Assembly (NCBI RefSeq): GCF_018502485.1
Contig: NZ_CP075546.1
DNA: 64,000 nucleotides
From: Methanospirillum purgamenti
Lineage (GTDB): Archaea; Halobacteriota; Methanomicrobia; Methanomicrobiales; Methanospirillaceae
Reading direction: 5' to 3' (one strand)
In this document: piece after piece, positions 55,357 through 64,000 of the stretch
How the letters are laid out: every line of letters begins with the position of its first letter
Position numbering within the stretch: the first letter of the stretch is position 1
The notes under the pieces: model-generated
What the model saw: only the letters and a program-made list of their open reading frames with translations
What the model was told of the DNA's origin: nothing
Database searches by the model: none
Translations under genes and position numbers: made by a program

Positions 55357-57162
55357 ATGGAGAAAAAAAATCAGGGAGGGGAGAATGATCTTCCCAAAAT
55401 TATTCTAGAGATCGCGAATGCCCATGGAGGGAATTTTGAGGTTTTAAACTCTATCGTAAACGAGATCTCAAAAATTGAATACTCTAATAAAGCGATAAAA
55501 TTTCAACCATTTAAACCCGATTTAATCGCTCTACCAGATTTTGAGTGGTATCCCGTTTACAAGGAACTGTATTTTAATCCAGATCAATGGAATGAGATAT
55601 TATTCATTGCCAAAAATGTAGGAAATATTTGGCTTGATCTGTTTGATCTCTACGGTGTGGAGATATTCGCTTCTAATAAACAGATTGTTGAAGGAATTAA
55701 ATTTCAGGCTTCTGTTCTTGATAATTTTGAGGTGATCTCTGCGTTATCAAAAATACCTCTAAATAATACCTACTTGATGATTAATATCTCCGGATATGAA
55801 ATTTCCCAAATCGAATATTATGTAAAAGAATTTCAAAAATTAAATCCAAAAGAGATTATTCTTCAAATCGGGTTTCAGAGTTACCCCACATTAATTTCAG
55901 ATACAGGTCTGCATAAAATCTCGGTTATCAAAGCTGCATTCCCCCATACTTCTATCTGTTTTGCTGATCACTCTCCTGCTGATATGCCAGTTTCTTTGGA
56001 TATTCCTATTTGGGCTCTGATTACTGGGTGTGACATAATCGAAAAACACTGTTGCCTGAACCGAACTATTACCAAGTACGATCATCATTCTGCACTTCAA
56101 CCAGAAGAAATAATGAAATTAATCTCCAAAATTAATGATTTTCAATTGGCATCACACGGGTTGTTTATTTCGAAATGCGAAAATGAGTATCTTCAAAAGA
56201 CGATTCAAGTACCTGTTGCATGTAAAGAGTTACCTGAAGGGAGTATGATTGGTCTATCAGATGTCATTTTTCGAAGGACAAACCAACTTGGTTTGAAGTT
56301 ACCTGAAATTTCTTCTCTACAGACAGAAGGATATATTTTAAATAAGCCAATTATAAAGAACTTGATTGTCAGAAAATCTGATTTTAAAAAGGCCAGAATT
56401 GCAGTACTGGTTGCATGCCGGATGAAATCAAGCCGACTGAAAAACAAGGCGATATTACCCATCCACGGCATCCCCTCAATTGAACGCTGTCTTCAGAATT
56501 GTCTTGAATTCCCGTGTGTTGATGATGTTGTTCTCACTACAAGCGATCTTGATGAAGATGCAATTCTTGGTAACTATACCTTAAATGGGCAGGTTAAATT
56601 CTGGCAGGGCGATCCAGATGATGTCATTATGCGATATCTGGGTGTCTGTGATAAGTTAGGTATAGATATTATTTATCGAGTTACTGGTGACTGTCCGGTT
56701 GTTTCAAGTGATATTGCGGAAATTCTGCTTGCAAGTCATTTGAAATCCGGAGCAGATTATTCCGCAGCTAAGTCCTGTTCCGTAGGTTCCTGTTGTGAAA
56801 TTTACAATACAGAAGCGTTGAGAAGAGTTATTAAATTGATGGGAAAAGCTGAATATTCTGAATATATGACGTGGTATATGCAAAATAACCCTGATATCTT
56901 TAAGGTCAATATTGTAGATCTCCCACCAGAATATGTAAGAGAATACCGGTTAACATTGGACTATGAAGAAGATCTTGAGATGTTCAATGCATTGTATGTA
57001 AAATTAGAAAAGGAACAATTTAAGCCGAGCATCCTCAACATATTTAATGTTCTAGACAATAACTCTGAAATCTATCATCTTAATTCTAATATCACACAAT
57101 TTTACCACACAAATAAGGAGTTAATTGAGTTATTGAATCGTGTTACAAAAATAAAAAAATGA
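55357..57162 (+). CDS. Fusion of NeuB-like synthase domain, SAF-like domain and SpsF-like cytidylyltransferase
   Basis: 601 residues. A NeuB-type TIM barrel spans about 12-265 (LEIANAHGGN, AIKFQPFK, SYPT, CFADHSPADMP, IEKHCCLNRTITKYDHH). An SAF-like segment follows at about 283-342. The C-terminal 347-590 is a nucleotidyltransferase of the SpsF/CMP-KDO synthetase type (IAVLVACRMKSSRLKNKAIL, IIYRVTGDCPVVSSDI). It may condense a sugar with PEP and activate the product with CTP, giving the CMP-sugar in one protein; no separate PseF is visible. The synthase half is divergent, and a standard synthase lies at 62190, so its substrate may differ. Confidence 0.8.
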   Translation: MEKKNQGGENDLPKIILEIANAHGGNFEVLNSIVNEISKIEYSNKAIKFQPFKPDLIALPDFEWYPVYKELYFNPDQWNEILFIAKNVGNIWLDLFDLYGVEIFASNKQIVEGIKFQASVLDNFEVISALSKIPLNNTYLMINISGYEISQIEYYVKEFQKLNPKEIILQIGFQSYPTLISDTGLHKISVIKAAFPHTSICFADHSPADMPVSLDIPIWALITGCDIIEKHCCLNRTITKYDHHSALQPEEIMKLISKINDFQLASHGLFISKCENEYLQKTIQVPVACKELPEGSMIGLSDVIFRRTNQLGLKLPEISSLQTEGYILNKPIIKNLIVRKSDFKKARIAVLVACRMKSSRLKNKAILPIHGIPSIERCLQNCLEFPCVDDVVLTTSDLDEDAILGNYTLNGQVKFWQGDPDDVIMRYLGVCDKLGIDIIYRVTGDCPVVSSDIAEILLASHLKSGADYSAAKSCSVGSCCEIYNTEALRRVIKLMGKAEYSEYMTWYMQNNPDIFKVNIVDLPPEYVREYRLTLDYEEDLEMFNALYVKLEKEQFKPSILNIFNVLDNNSEIYHLNSNITQFYHTNKELIELLNRVTKIKK

Positions 57163-57288
57163 TGTGATTTTAGAGAAAATAGACAAAAAATACAGAAAGC
57201 AATATTGGGGCTAGTGATTCAATGTTTAATTTATTTAATATATATGGGTGATTAACCCATAATTGTTATTTGTAAAAGAAGGTATTAC

Positions 57289-58230
57289 ATGATATGTAGT
57301 CAATCATCAAATAAAAATAATCTCTGTATTATCACCCTTGGAACAGCTCAATTTGGATTAAATTATGGTGTCACTAATAAGACTGGATGTCCCAATGATG
57401 AGGAACTCTATAATATTCTGAATTTTGCCCATAAATCAGGACTGGATTTTCTTGATACTGCCCGTGCGTATGGAAATGCTGAAGAGAGATTAGGGGAAAT
57501 AATAAACACTGAAGAATTAAAAGATTTTCGAATTGTCTCTAAATTACTACCTTTTTCTGAAATTAGAGATGAAGCATCGGATTGTGAGCTCTTCAGTCAG
57601 ATAGACGATAGTGTGTTTTCCTCATGCAAGCATTTAAGGCGATCACATATTGATGTTATTATGTTTCATCGGTTTTCAGATATGATTTCATGGGACGGTA
57701 AAGCAGTAGAAAGATTATTATTCCATGTAAAGAAAGGGACTGTTGGAGAGATTGGAGTTTCCGTCTATTCGCCTGATGAGGCAATTATTAGTATAAAGGA
57801 TAAAAGGATAAAAAATATCCAAATCCCATTTAATTTATTAGATCATCGCTGGATTTCTCAAAAATTTCTTCAAGAATTAAAAAAAAGGGATGATGTTAAA
57901 ATATTTGCACGAAGTATATTTTTACAGGGATTACTAATAAATAATGAAAATTTCTGGCCAAAATGGTTTTCAGGATCAAAAAATACTGTTAATGAGATTG
58001 ACAATATCACTAGACAATTGAAAAGAAAAAACAAGTTAGATCTTTGTATATCCTATGTGAGAGCTTTTCCATGGATTACTTCTTTAGTGATAGGTGTTGA
58101 AAAAACAGAGCAATTAAAAGAAATCATCTCCTTGACGAATGAACCGCCTTTAAATAATCAAGAACGAAAATTTGTTGAAAATGCTTTTCACAATATACCT
58201 GTGAGGTTATTAAACCCATCATTATGGTGA
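57289..58230 (+). CDS. Aldo/keto reductase
   Basis: 313 residues with the AKR barrel signatures LGTAQFGLNYGVTNK, FLDTARAYGNAEERLGE (catalytic Asp and Tyr), VSKLLPF (Lys) and DVIMFHRFSD (His), plus the C-terminal IPVRLLNPSLW. The catalytic tetrad appears complete. AKR genes of this kind recur in nonulosonate clusters, probably reducing a keto sugar intermediate. GAAGG lies eight bases before the ATG. Confidence 0.85.
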   Translation: MICSQSSNKNNLCIITLGTAQFGLNYGVTNKTGCPNDEELYNILNFAHKSGLDFLDTARAYGNAEERLGEIINTEELKDFRIVSKLLPFSEIRDEASDCELFSQIDDSVFSSCKHLRRSHIDVIMFHRFSDMISWDGKAVERLLFHVKKGTVGEIGVSVYSPDEAIISIKDKRIKNIQIPFNLLDHRWISQKFLQELKKRDDVKIFARSIFLQGLLINNENFWPKWFSGSKNTVNEIDNITRQLKRKNKLDLCISYVRAFPWITSLVIGVEKTEQLKEIISLTNEPPLNNQERKFVENAFHNIPVRLLNPSLW

Positions 58231-58239
58231 AAGTCAATC

Positions 58240-59049
58240 ATGAAAATTAATCAACAATTTAGCCTTAAAAACCATATAATTCTATTAACTGGTGCATCCG
58301 GATATCTCGGTGCTGCAATGACTGAGGCTATCATAAATGCTGATGCAAATATTATTATTACTGGTCGTCATGTTGACAGTCTTGAAAAATTAAAAGGCAG
58401 TTTTCCCGCATCTCTTAGTGATAAGTGCCATATTTTTCCGGGTGATGTAACTGAAGTAACTTTCTGTCATTCAATTTTTTTATACATTAAACAAAAATTC
58501 GGCTCTCTCAACGGAATAGTAAATAATGCATATGCTGGGAGAGTTGGAACAATTGAGATGATTATCCCTGAAGATTTTGATCGTGCTGTTCGATATAATA
58601 TTATATCTCCCTTTATGCTATTTAAGGAATTAAAACCTTTATTGATAGAAGGGGTGCAAATCTCTGGTTCTTCATCTTCTGTTGTAAATGTTGCATCCAT
58701 GTATGGTTGTGTTAGTCCTGATCCTTCCATTTATTGTAATTCTGGTGAAAATAATCCCATTCATTATGGGGCATCCAAGGCAGGGCTAATACAGATGACT
58801 AGGTACTTAGCATGTCATATGGGTTCTTCAAATATTCGTTTTAATTGTATTTCCCCAGGTCCTTTTCCAAATATTGAAAAAGAATGTAATATTCCAAATT
58901 TTTATGAAAATCTTGCGAAAAAAGTTCCAATGAATCGTGTTGGCATTCCCTGTGAAGTTGCAGGACCGGTTGTTTTCCTATTATCTGATGCAGCTTCATA
59001 CGTTAATGGAATTAATCTTCCTATTGATGGTGGTTGGACAGCTTGGTAG
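58240..59049 (+). CDS. Short-chain dehydrogenase/reductase
   Basis: 269 residues, classical SDR: LLTGASGYLGAAM (NAD(P)), VNNAYAGRVG (NNAG-like), VNVASMYGC (Ser position) and HYGASKAGLIQM (Tyr-x3-Lys), then ISPGPFPNIE and the terminal LPIDGGWTAW. It probably acts on a sugar in the same pathway as the adjacent aldo/keto reductase. Its end overlaps the next gene by 16 bases, implying coupling. Confidence 0.87.
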   Translation: MKINQQFSLKNHIILLTGASGYLGAAMTEAIINADANIIITGRHVDSLEKLKGSFPASLSDKCHIFPGDVTEVTFCHSIFLYIKQKFGSLNGIVNNAYAGRVGTIEMIIPEDFDRAVRYNIISPFMLFKELKPLLIEGVQISGSSSSVVNVASMYGCVSPDPSIYCNSGENNPIHYGASKAGLIQMTRYLACHMGSSNIRFNCISPGPFPNIEKECNIPNFYENLAKKVPMNRVGIPCEVAGPVVFLLSDAASYVNGINLPIDGGWTAW

Positions 59050-61220
59050 AAAAAAATTCTTATATCATAAGAACTGATTCTTCGGCAACTATCGGCACAG
59101 GTCATGTTATTCGCTGTCTAACATTAGCAGGTGAATTGAAGAAGAAAGGATCCTCAATTTCATTCATCTGTCGTGAGCATCCAGGAAATATTTGTGAAAT
59201 AATCGAACAACGAGGTTTTCCAGTCAACCGGATTCCTTATAATCCGTGCTTTGATAATCAGGATTTGAACATACCTCATGCTAACTGGCTGGGTGCCACA
59301 TGGCAAGAGGATGCGTATCGGACTATTGATTATTTGAAATCATTAAAAAGTAAACCTGACTGGATCATTGTTGATCACTATGCACTGGACTTTCGATGGG
59401 AATCTGCCATCAGGCCTTATGTTAAAAAAATATTTGTAATCGATGATCTGGCAGATCGGATTCATGACTGTGATCTTCTCCTAGATCAGAATCTTTTCCC
59501 AGAACCGCATTCACGATATGAAGGGAAAATCCCCACTCATTCTATTCAATTACTAGGGCCGGATTACGCCATCCTGCAACCAGAATATGCTGAACTTCAC
59601 TCCCGTATTCCCCCGAGGGAAGGGCCGGTAAAACGTATCCTTATTTATTTTGGTGGATATGACAATGCTAACATCACCGGACTTACCCTTGAAGCATTGA
59701 TCCGTTTAAACAGGTCAGATGTTGATGTTGATGTTGTGGTTTCCAGTAAAAATCCCCATATCAATCATATAAAAGAATTGGGGCGAAATTATACGAATAT
59801 TCACTATTATTATGATCTCCCTACTCTTGCTCCCTTAATGGGAAAAGCTGATCTGGCAATTGGTGCAGCGGGAACAACCACCTGGGAACGGCTTTGTCTT
59901 GGTCTTCCTTCAATTGTCATTACTTTAGCAGAAAACCAGCTAGCCATTGCTCACAGTTTGCAGCAGCAGGGCCTTGGCACATGGTTGGGAAATGCAGATA
60001 CCATAACATCTGATCTGATAAAGGAAGAGGTCAATTCACTGATTGACTTAGGGGAATTAGGTGAGTGGTCGGTTAAGTGTTCTCAAACGGTAGATGGTCT
60101 TGGAGCGGTAAGGGTCTATACTGCCCTTACGATATCTCCTGATACAATGCTTCGAGTGCGACGTGCTACCCTTTCTGATGAGAAATTGTTATTAACATGG
60201 GTTAATGATCCACTCAGCCGTCAGAACTCTTTCTCCATGGAGAAGATTTCACCTGATACTCATCACCAGTGGTTCTTTGATAAACTTAGGGATCTTGATG
60301 ATGTTTCACTGTATATTGTAGAGACAGAGGATCTGATTCCAGTAGGACAGGTGAGGTTTGATAGATTCGGTGAGGTATGGGAGATAGATTACTCTCTAGC
60401 AGCTGAGTTCAGGAACCACGGAGTTGGGAGATCCCTCCTGAAAGCTGGTCTTTGCGAATTCCGAAGGGAACATATTGGATCAATCGTACTTGGTAGAGTG
60501 AAAGAAGAGAACATTCGTTCGTGTAACGTCTTTGAATCTCTCAATTTCTCAGCTGAATCTGACGGGGGGGGGTGGCGTATCAGCGTCAGCTCTGATGCAG
60601 GAAGCTGGATGAACGAGTATATCCCGGATTTACTCTTTGAGTGGATAGATGATGGTCATGAAGTGATATGGGCACATGATGCAGCAGACCTTCCCCCAGG
60701 AGACATGTGTTTCTTTTTGAGTTATGGGAAGATCGTGAAAAAGGAGATCCTGATGAGACATCACAATAATCTTGTGGTTCATGAGAGTAACCTTCCCAAA
60801 GGAAGAGGGTGGTCCCCCTTAACGTGGCAGATATTGGAAGGGGCCGATACTATCCAGGTTACCTTGTTCGAGGCAGCTGATGAGGTTGATAGTGGATCAA
60901 TATATCTTCAGGAAGAGATCTCATTTGACGGGAGTGAACTTGTGGATGAGTTACGGAGAGAACAGGCCAGGGCGACCATCAGCTTGTGTTTATCCTTTGT
61001 AAAAGAATATCCTGCAATTATCGCCAGGGCGAAAACTCAGGTCGGAACTCCTACCTATTACTTCCGTAGGTATCCAAAGGATAGTCAGATTGATCTGGAT
61101 CGAACTATCAGAGAACAGATTAACCTATTCAGAGTGGTTGATAATCAGAGATATCCCGCTTGGTTTGAGTTTGGAAAGGATAGGTACAACATGTCTATTC
61201 AACGAGACAAACCAAATTAA
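59034..61220 (+). CDS. pseG: Triple fusion: PseG-type UDP-sugar hydrolase, GNAT acetyltransferase and formyltransferase-like domain
   Basis: 728 residues from TTG (59034 or 59043); no ATG is available and the frame overlaps the SDR gene. Residues of about 8-365 are PseG, a GT-B hydrolase removing UDP from UDP-2,4-diacetamido-2,4,6-trideoxy-L-altrose (RTDSSATIGTGHVIRCLTLA, IVDHYALD, VIDDLADR, GAAGTTTWERLCLGLP). Residues of about 372-520 are a PseH-like GNAT (VGQVRFDRFG, WEIDYSLAAEFRNHGVGRSL). Residues of about 525-728 resemble Fmt/ArnA N-formyltransferases (VHESNLPKGRGWSPLTW, VDSGSIYLQEEIS). The usual Asn two residues before the active His is Val581. The protein could both acetylate and formylate the 4-amino sugar before hydrolysis (inference). 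Confidence 0.85.
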   Translation: MDSLVEKNSYIIRTDSSATIGTGHVIRCLTLAGELKKKGSSISFICREHPGNICEIIEQRGFPVNRIPYNPCFDNQDLNIPHANWLGATWQEDAYRTIDYLKSLKSKPDWIIVDHYALDFRWESAIRPYVKKIFVIDDLADRIHDCDLLLDQNLFPEPHSRYEGKIPTHSIQLLGPDYAILQPEYAELHSRIPPREGPVKRILIYFGGYDNANITGLTLEALIRLNRSDVDVDVVVSSKNPHINHIKELGRNYTNIHYYYDLPTLAPLMGKADLAIGAAGTTTWERLCLGLPSIVITLAENQLAIAHSLQQQGLGTWLGNADTITSDLIKEEVNSLIDLGELGEWSVKCSQTVDGLGAVRVYTALTISPDTMLRVRRATLSDEKLLLTWVNDPLSRQNSFSMEKISPDTHHQWFFDKLRDLDDVSLYIVETEDLIPVGQVRFDRFGEVWEIDYSLAAEFRNHGVGRSLLKAGLCEFRREHIGSIVLGRVKEENIRSCNVFESLNFSAESDGGGWRISVSSDAGSWMNEYIPDLLFEWIDDGHEVIWAHDAADLPPGDMCFFLSYGKIVKKEILMRHHNNLVVHESNLPKGRGWSPLTWQILEGADTIQVTLFEAADEVDSGSIYLQEEISFDGSELVDELRREQARATISLCLSFVKEYPAIIARAKTQVGTPTYYFRRYPKDSQIDLDRTIREQINLFRVVDNQRYPAWFEFGKDRYNMSIQRDKPN

Positions 61221-61242
61221 TTTTTACTAAAGGAAAAGAGAA

Positions 61243-62190
61243 ATGGGAAAAAAAATAATTTTATTTACTGGAGGAGGAGGAGCCGGTTCAGAAGCATTAA
61301 ACTCTCTATTACTTGATTCCCACATAACTCATTTTGCCGATGCTGATATCACAGCAAAGCCCTATTCACTCCCATCTTCTCAATGGCATCAGATACCTTA
61401 TGCTTCTGATCCTGATTTTATTAAAGGATTACAAGAATTATGTAACAAACTCAATATCGATCTCCTCATACCCGGAGTTGATGAAGAACTCATTCCAATA
61501 GCACATAATAGAGATGGCTTTAATTGTCATATTATTTTGCCTCCGTTAGATTTTCTTTCAACTCACCTTGATAAATACACCTCGAATAAAGATCTTAAAA
61601 AAAGCGGTATACCCGTTCCAAAAACATTCATCGCTACCCAAATCGAGAATATCTCATTCCCCTGTATAATTAAACCACGGAAAGGTCGGGGTTCACGAGG
61701 TTTTGCAGTTATCAATTCAGAGAAGGAATTGAAAGCTCAACTATTACTTTCACATCTTCCACCAGATGAATTCATTGTGCAGGAATTACTGGTTGGTCAG
61801 GAATATACAGTCACCATGGTGTCAGATATGACCGGAAAACTTCAAGCCGTTGTACCAGTAAAAGTGGCCCTGAAAAAAGGAATTACCATCCGGGCAAATA
61901 CAGAGTACAATGAAGATATTATCCGTGCTTGTAATAAGATTCATGCAGCATATCTGGTTCCCGGTATATATAATATTCAACTTATTGTAACTGAAACCGG
62001 AGAGATCAAACCATTTGAAATAAATCCCCGAATTTCTACTACTGCTTGTCTTGCCTTAGCGGCAGGTGTTCCAATAATTAATCTCTATTGTCATGATGTC
62101 ATAGAATCAGATGAATTGGCGATATTTCTAAATAATCTTTTTTTAAGAAGGACATGGAAAAATGAATTTATCAAAGAGGAAACAGATTAA
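61243..62190 (+). CDS. ATP-grasp enzyme of the nonulosonate cluster
   Basis: 315 residues. N-terminal Rossmann-like start (KKIILFTGGGGAGSEALNSLL), then the ATP-grasp core: FPCIIKPRKGRGSRGF, EFIVQELLVGQEYTVTMVSD and IKPFEINPRIST with the metal-binding Glu/Asn pair. It resembles carbamoyl-phosphate-synthase large-subunit-like or PylC-like proteins seen in sialic/pseudaminic clusters. It may ligate an amino acid or carboxylate to an amino sugar, giving an unusual N-acyl substituent (inference). Stop and next start overlap by one base. Confidence 0.78.
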   Translation: MGKKIILFTGGGGAGSEALNSLLLDSHITHFADADITAKPYSLPSSQWHQIPYASDPDFIKGLQELCNKLNIDLLIPGVDEELIPIAHNRDGFNCHIILPPLDFLSTHLDKYTSNKDLKKSGIPVPKTFIATQIENISFPCIIKPRKGRGSRGFAVINSEKELKAQLLLSHLPPDEFIVQELLVGQEYTVTMVSDMTGKLQAVVPVKVALKKGITIRANTEYNEDIIRACNKIHAAYLVPGIYNIQLIVTETGEIKPFEINPRISTTACLALAAGVPIINLYCHDVIESDELAIFLNNLFLRRTWKNEFIKEETD

Positions 62191-63227
62191 TGGTAAAAAT
62201 CGAGATTAGCCCTGGAAAATTTATCGGAGATGACCAACCATGTTTTATCATTGCCGAAATCGGATCCAATCATAATAATGACTTTATCCTAGCAAAAAAA
62301 CTCATCGACGCTGCAGCCGATGCAAAGGTTGATGCAGTAAAATTTCAGACGTTCAAAGCCCAACACCACTATTCAAAGTTAACTCCAGGATTTTCATATC
62401 TAGATAACTGCAACACCTATAACCTCATCAAAGGATTAGAACTTGACCGCTCCTGGCATGCACCTCTTAAGGAGTATGCAGAAAGTAAAAACTTAGTTTT
62501 TCTCTCTTCTCCATGCGATACCGAAGCTATTGATGATCTGAATAATTTGGGCTGCTTAGCCTACAAGGTTGCCTCCTTTGATCTTACTGATCTGGATCTG
62601 ATTAGTTACATGGTTAAAGCCGGAAAGACAATTATTCTATCAACAGGTCTTGCAAATTGGATGGATATTCAGAATGCTGTTAATGCGTGCAGATTGGCAG
62701 GAAATAATAATATTGTCCTTCTTCAATGTACCTCACTCTATCCTGCACCAGTACATCTTAGTAATTTACGGTCAATACAAACAATGAGAGATGCATTTGG
62801 GTTGCTTACTGGGTATTCTGATCATACTGAAGGTGACCATACCTGCTTAGCAGCAGTTACCATGGGAGCCTGCATTATCGAGAAACATTTTACCCTTGAT
62901 AGATCTCTCCCAGGCCCTGATCACCCCTTTGCAATTGAGCCTGGGCCATTAAAAGAGATGATAAACAAAATTAGAGACATCGAATCTGCAATGGGTGATG
63001 GCTTAAAAACAGGCCCTAGAATTGAAGAAATGGAGATGTTTAAGAAAGGGAGGCGGAGCCTGCACGCAAGATGCAACATCTCAAAAGGGCAGATAATTAC
63101 CCGTGATATGCTTGTTACGAAACGTCCCGGGCTTGGTATTGAGCCCCATTTAAGAGAGATCATAATTGGTAGACTAGCCAGGACCGATATTTTAGAGGAT
63201 CAATGGATCACATGGGACATGATTTAG
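62190..63227 (+). CDS. pseI: Pseudaminic/nonulosonic acid synthase, PseI (NeuB family)
   Basis: 345 residues, the normal length. TIM barrel with FIIAEIGSNHNND, AVKFQTFKAQHHYSK, FLSSPCDTEAIDDL, YKVASFDLTDL, ILSTGLANW, LQCTSLYPAP, GYSDHTEGD and IEKHFTLDRSLPGPDHPFAIEP. The C-terminal SAF/antifreeze-like domain is GRRSLHARCNISKGQIIT...RPGLGIEP. It condenses the deacylated 6-deoxy sugar with PEP. Pse versus Leg specificity is assigned from the PseB/PseC context rather than from this sequence. Confidence 0.9.
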   Translation: MVKIEISPGKFIGDDQPCFIIAEIGSNHNNDFILAKKLIDAAADAKVDAVKFQTFKAQHHYSKLTPGFSYLDNCNTYNLIKGLELDRSWHAPLKEYAESKNLVFLSSPCDTEAIDDLNNLGCLAYKVASFDLTDLDLISYMVKAGKTIILSTGLANWMDIQNAVNACRLAGNNNIVLLQCTSLYPAPVHLSNLRSIQTMRDAFGLLTGYSDHTEGDHTCLAAVTMGACIIEKHFTLDRSLPGPDHPFAIEPGPLKEMINKIRDIESAMGDGLKTGPRIEEMEMFKKGRRSLHARCNISKGQIITRDMLVTKRPGLGIEPHLREIIIGRLARTDILEDQWITWDMI

Positions 63228-64000
63228 GACCAGTTTTAGTTACCGGCGCATCCGGATATCTGGGCACAGAAATTCTTTATTTACTTGAAAAAAATGGAAT
63301 AAAATTCATTACTATGAGTAATAGTGGAAAATCTGGTTTTTTCTGTGACCTTACTGACCCAGAACAAGTGAGAGTACTTATCGAAAAATATTGTCCTTCA
63401 ACAATAATTCATTGTGCTGCTGAAGTGCCGAAAATACCTACTCAATACGCCGATGCTGCTGCTGCAAAAAGGAGTGTTTCAATGGTTGAAAATATTGCTA
63501 AATATTCAGAATTCAGAATACTCTTTGCATCCTCAATGACGGTATATGTCAAAAATAACCTCTTTCCAGTATCTGAAGATGAACTAATTCCTCCTGAAAG
63601 TGGATATGCAAAAGGGAAATGGGATGCAGAACAGATCCTGTTCCAGCGTAATATGCCAGGTGACATTGTACTTCGACTACCTGGACTATTCGGGATGCCC
63701 AGACGGGCAGGTCTTATCTATAATGCGGCGAAGTCATTTTTGACTGATGGAACATTCGATTTCACCCCGTCTCCTGATATCTGGGCAACAATTCATGTTC
63801 GGGATGCAGCTGAATACTTTATTAAGGTATTGACGAAAGCGGAAGCTAATCCCCCAACGGCAATAAATATTGGGTACCCTGATGTGTTCACAATGAGTTC
63901 AACAGTGAAAAGAATTGCTGAACTGTGTGAAGTGCCATGGAAAATGGAGATCACAAATGAAAAAGCATTTTCAATGAACCTGAAACGACTGGAGGAACAA
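63203..64000 (+). CDS. NAD-dependent epimerase/dehydratase (extended SDR), truncated by window end
   Basis: The frame is open to the window end. Start at ATG 63203, with GAGG four bases upstream; the ATG at 63212 is also possible. Motifs: VLVTGASGYLGTEIL, TIIHCAAEVPKIP, LFASSMTVYV (Ser), SGYAKGKWDAEQIL (Tyr-x3-Lys), VLRLPGLFG and ATIHVRDAAEYF. It overlaps pseI by 25 bases. Probably a sugar-nucleotide epimerase or reductase of the same pathway, but the substrate is unknown. Confidence 0.8.
   Translation, partial: MDHMGHDLGPVLVTGASGYLGTEILYLLEKNGIKFITMSNSGKSGFFCDLTDPEQVRVLIEKYCPSTIIHCAAEVPKIPTQYADAAAAKRSVSMVENIAKYSEFRILFASSMTVYVKNNLFPVSEDELIPPESGYAKGKWDAEQILFQRNMPGDIVLRLPGLFGMPRRAGLIYNAAKSFLTDGTFDFTPSPDIWATIHVRDAAEYFIKVLTKAEANPPTAINIGYPDVFTMSSTVKRIAELCEVPWKMEITNEKAFSMNLKRLEEQ

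Overview
The window most likely comes from a methanogenic archaeon of the Methanomicrobiales, with Methanospirillum the closest match I can suggest. This is inference: it rests on the secreted repeat proteins built from a WYLD...FGL...GDWNGDGKTDIGVFRG unit, the archaeal-type IS66, IS1634 and ISH8/IS4 transposases, frequent TTG starts and the surface-glycan gene content. No rRNA, tRNA or CRISPR array was seen.

Positions 1-15400 are a surface-protein region. Three large secreted proteins (1-1661, 2013-5228, 11401-15393) carry different front ends (CUB-like and Ig-like; an unnamed secreted domain; von Willebrand A plus a beta-propeller), then five copies of a 47-49 residue calcium-loop repeat and a Pro/Val-rich tail. 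A fourth protein (22813-24327) has five copies of a related repeat before a CAP domain. An NHL-repeat protein with IPT/TIG domains (5325-7808) lies among them. Between these genes are the 3' end of a group II intron (about 8113-8430), an IS630-like fragment, and a dead AAA-ATPase-like/PD-(D/E)XK gene (8859-10542) whose intact relative is at 43472-45145.

Positions 15400-25600 hold mobile elements. An IS66-like element (15450-20576, 8-bp target duplication) is interrupted by an IS1634-type element (15622-19114, 14-bp terminal repeats, 5-bp duplication). That element is itself interrupted by a second IS1634-type element (about 16789-18541). Next come an ISH8-like IS4 element (20688-22365, 10-bp duplication) and a decayed zinc-finger/IS1-like transposase (24480-25579).

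Positions 25600-50130 are a conspicuously A+T-rich surface-polysaccharide region. It contains GT2 and GT-B glycosyltransferases, membrane mannosyltransferase-like proteins, methyltransferases, a flippase-like protein, a phosphoribosyltransferase-HAD fusion, a HAD-fold protein, a sugar-nucleotide epimerase and a UDP-galactopyranose-mutase-like flavoprotein. Most of it reads leftward from 42313.

Positions 50251-64000 form a rightward nonulosonic-acid (pseudaminic-type) cluster: a GT-B transferase, a Wzx-like flippase, PseB, PseC, a NeuB-like/SpsF-like fusion, aldo/keto reductase, SDR, a PseG-GNAT-formyltransferase triple fusion, an ATP-grasp enzyme, PseI and a partial SDR epimerase. The expected pathway is UDP-GlcNAc through PseB, PseC, acetyl- or formyl-transfer, PseG and PseI to a CMP-activated sugar, which is then transferred and exported, plausibly to decorate surface proteins like those at the left of the window.
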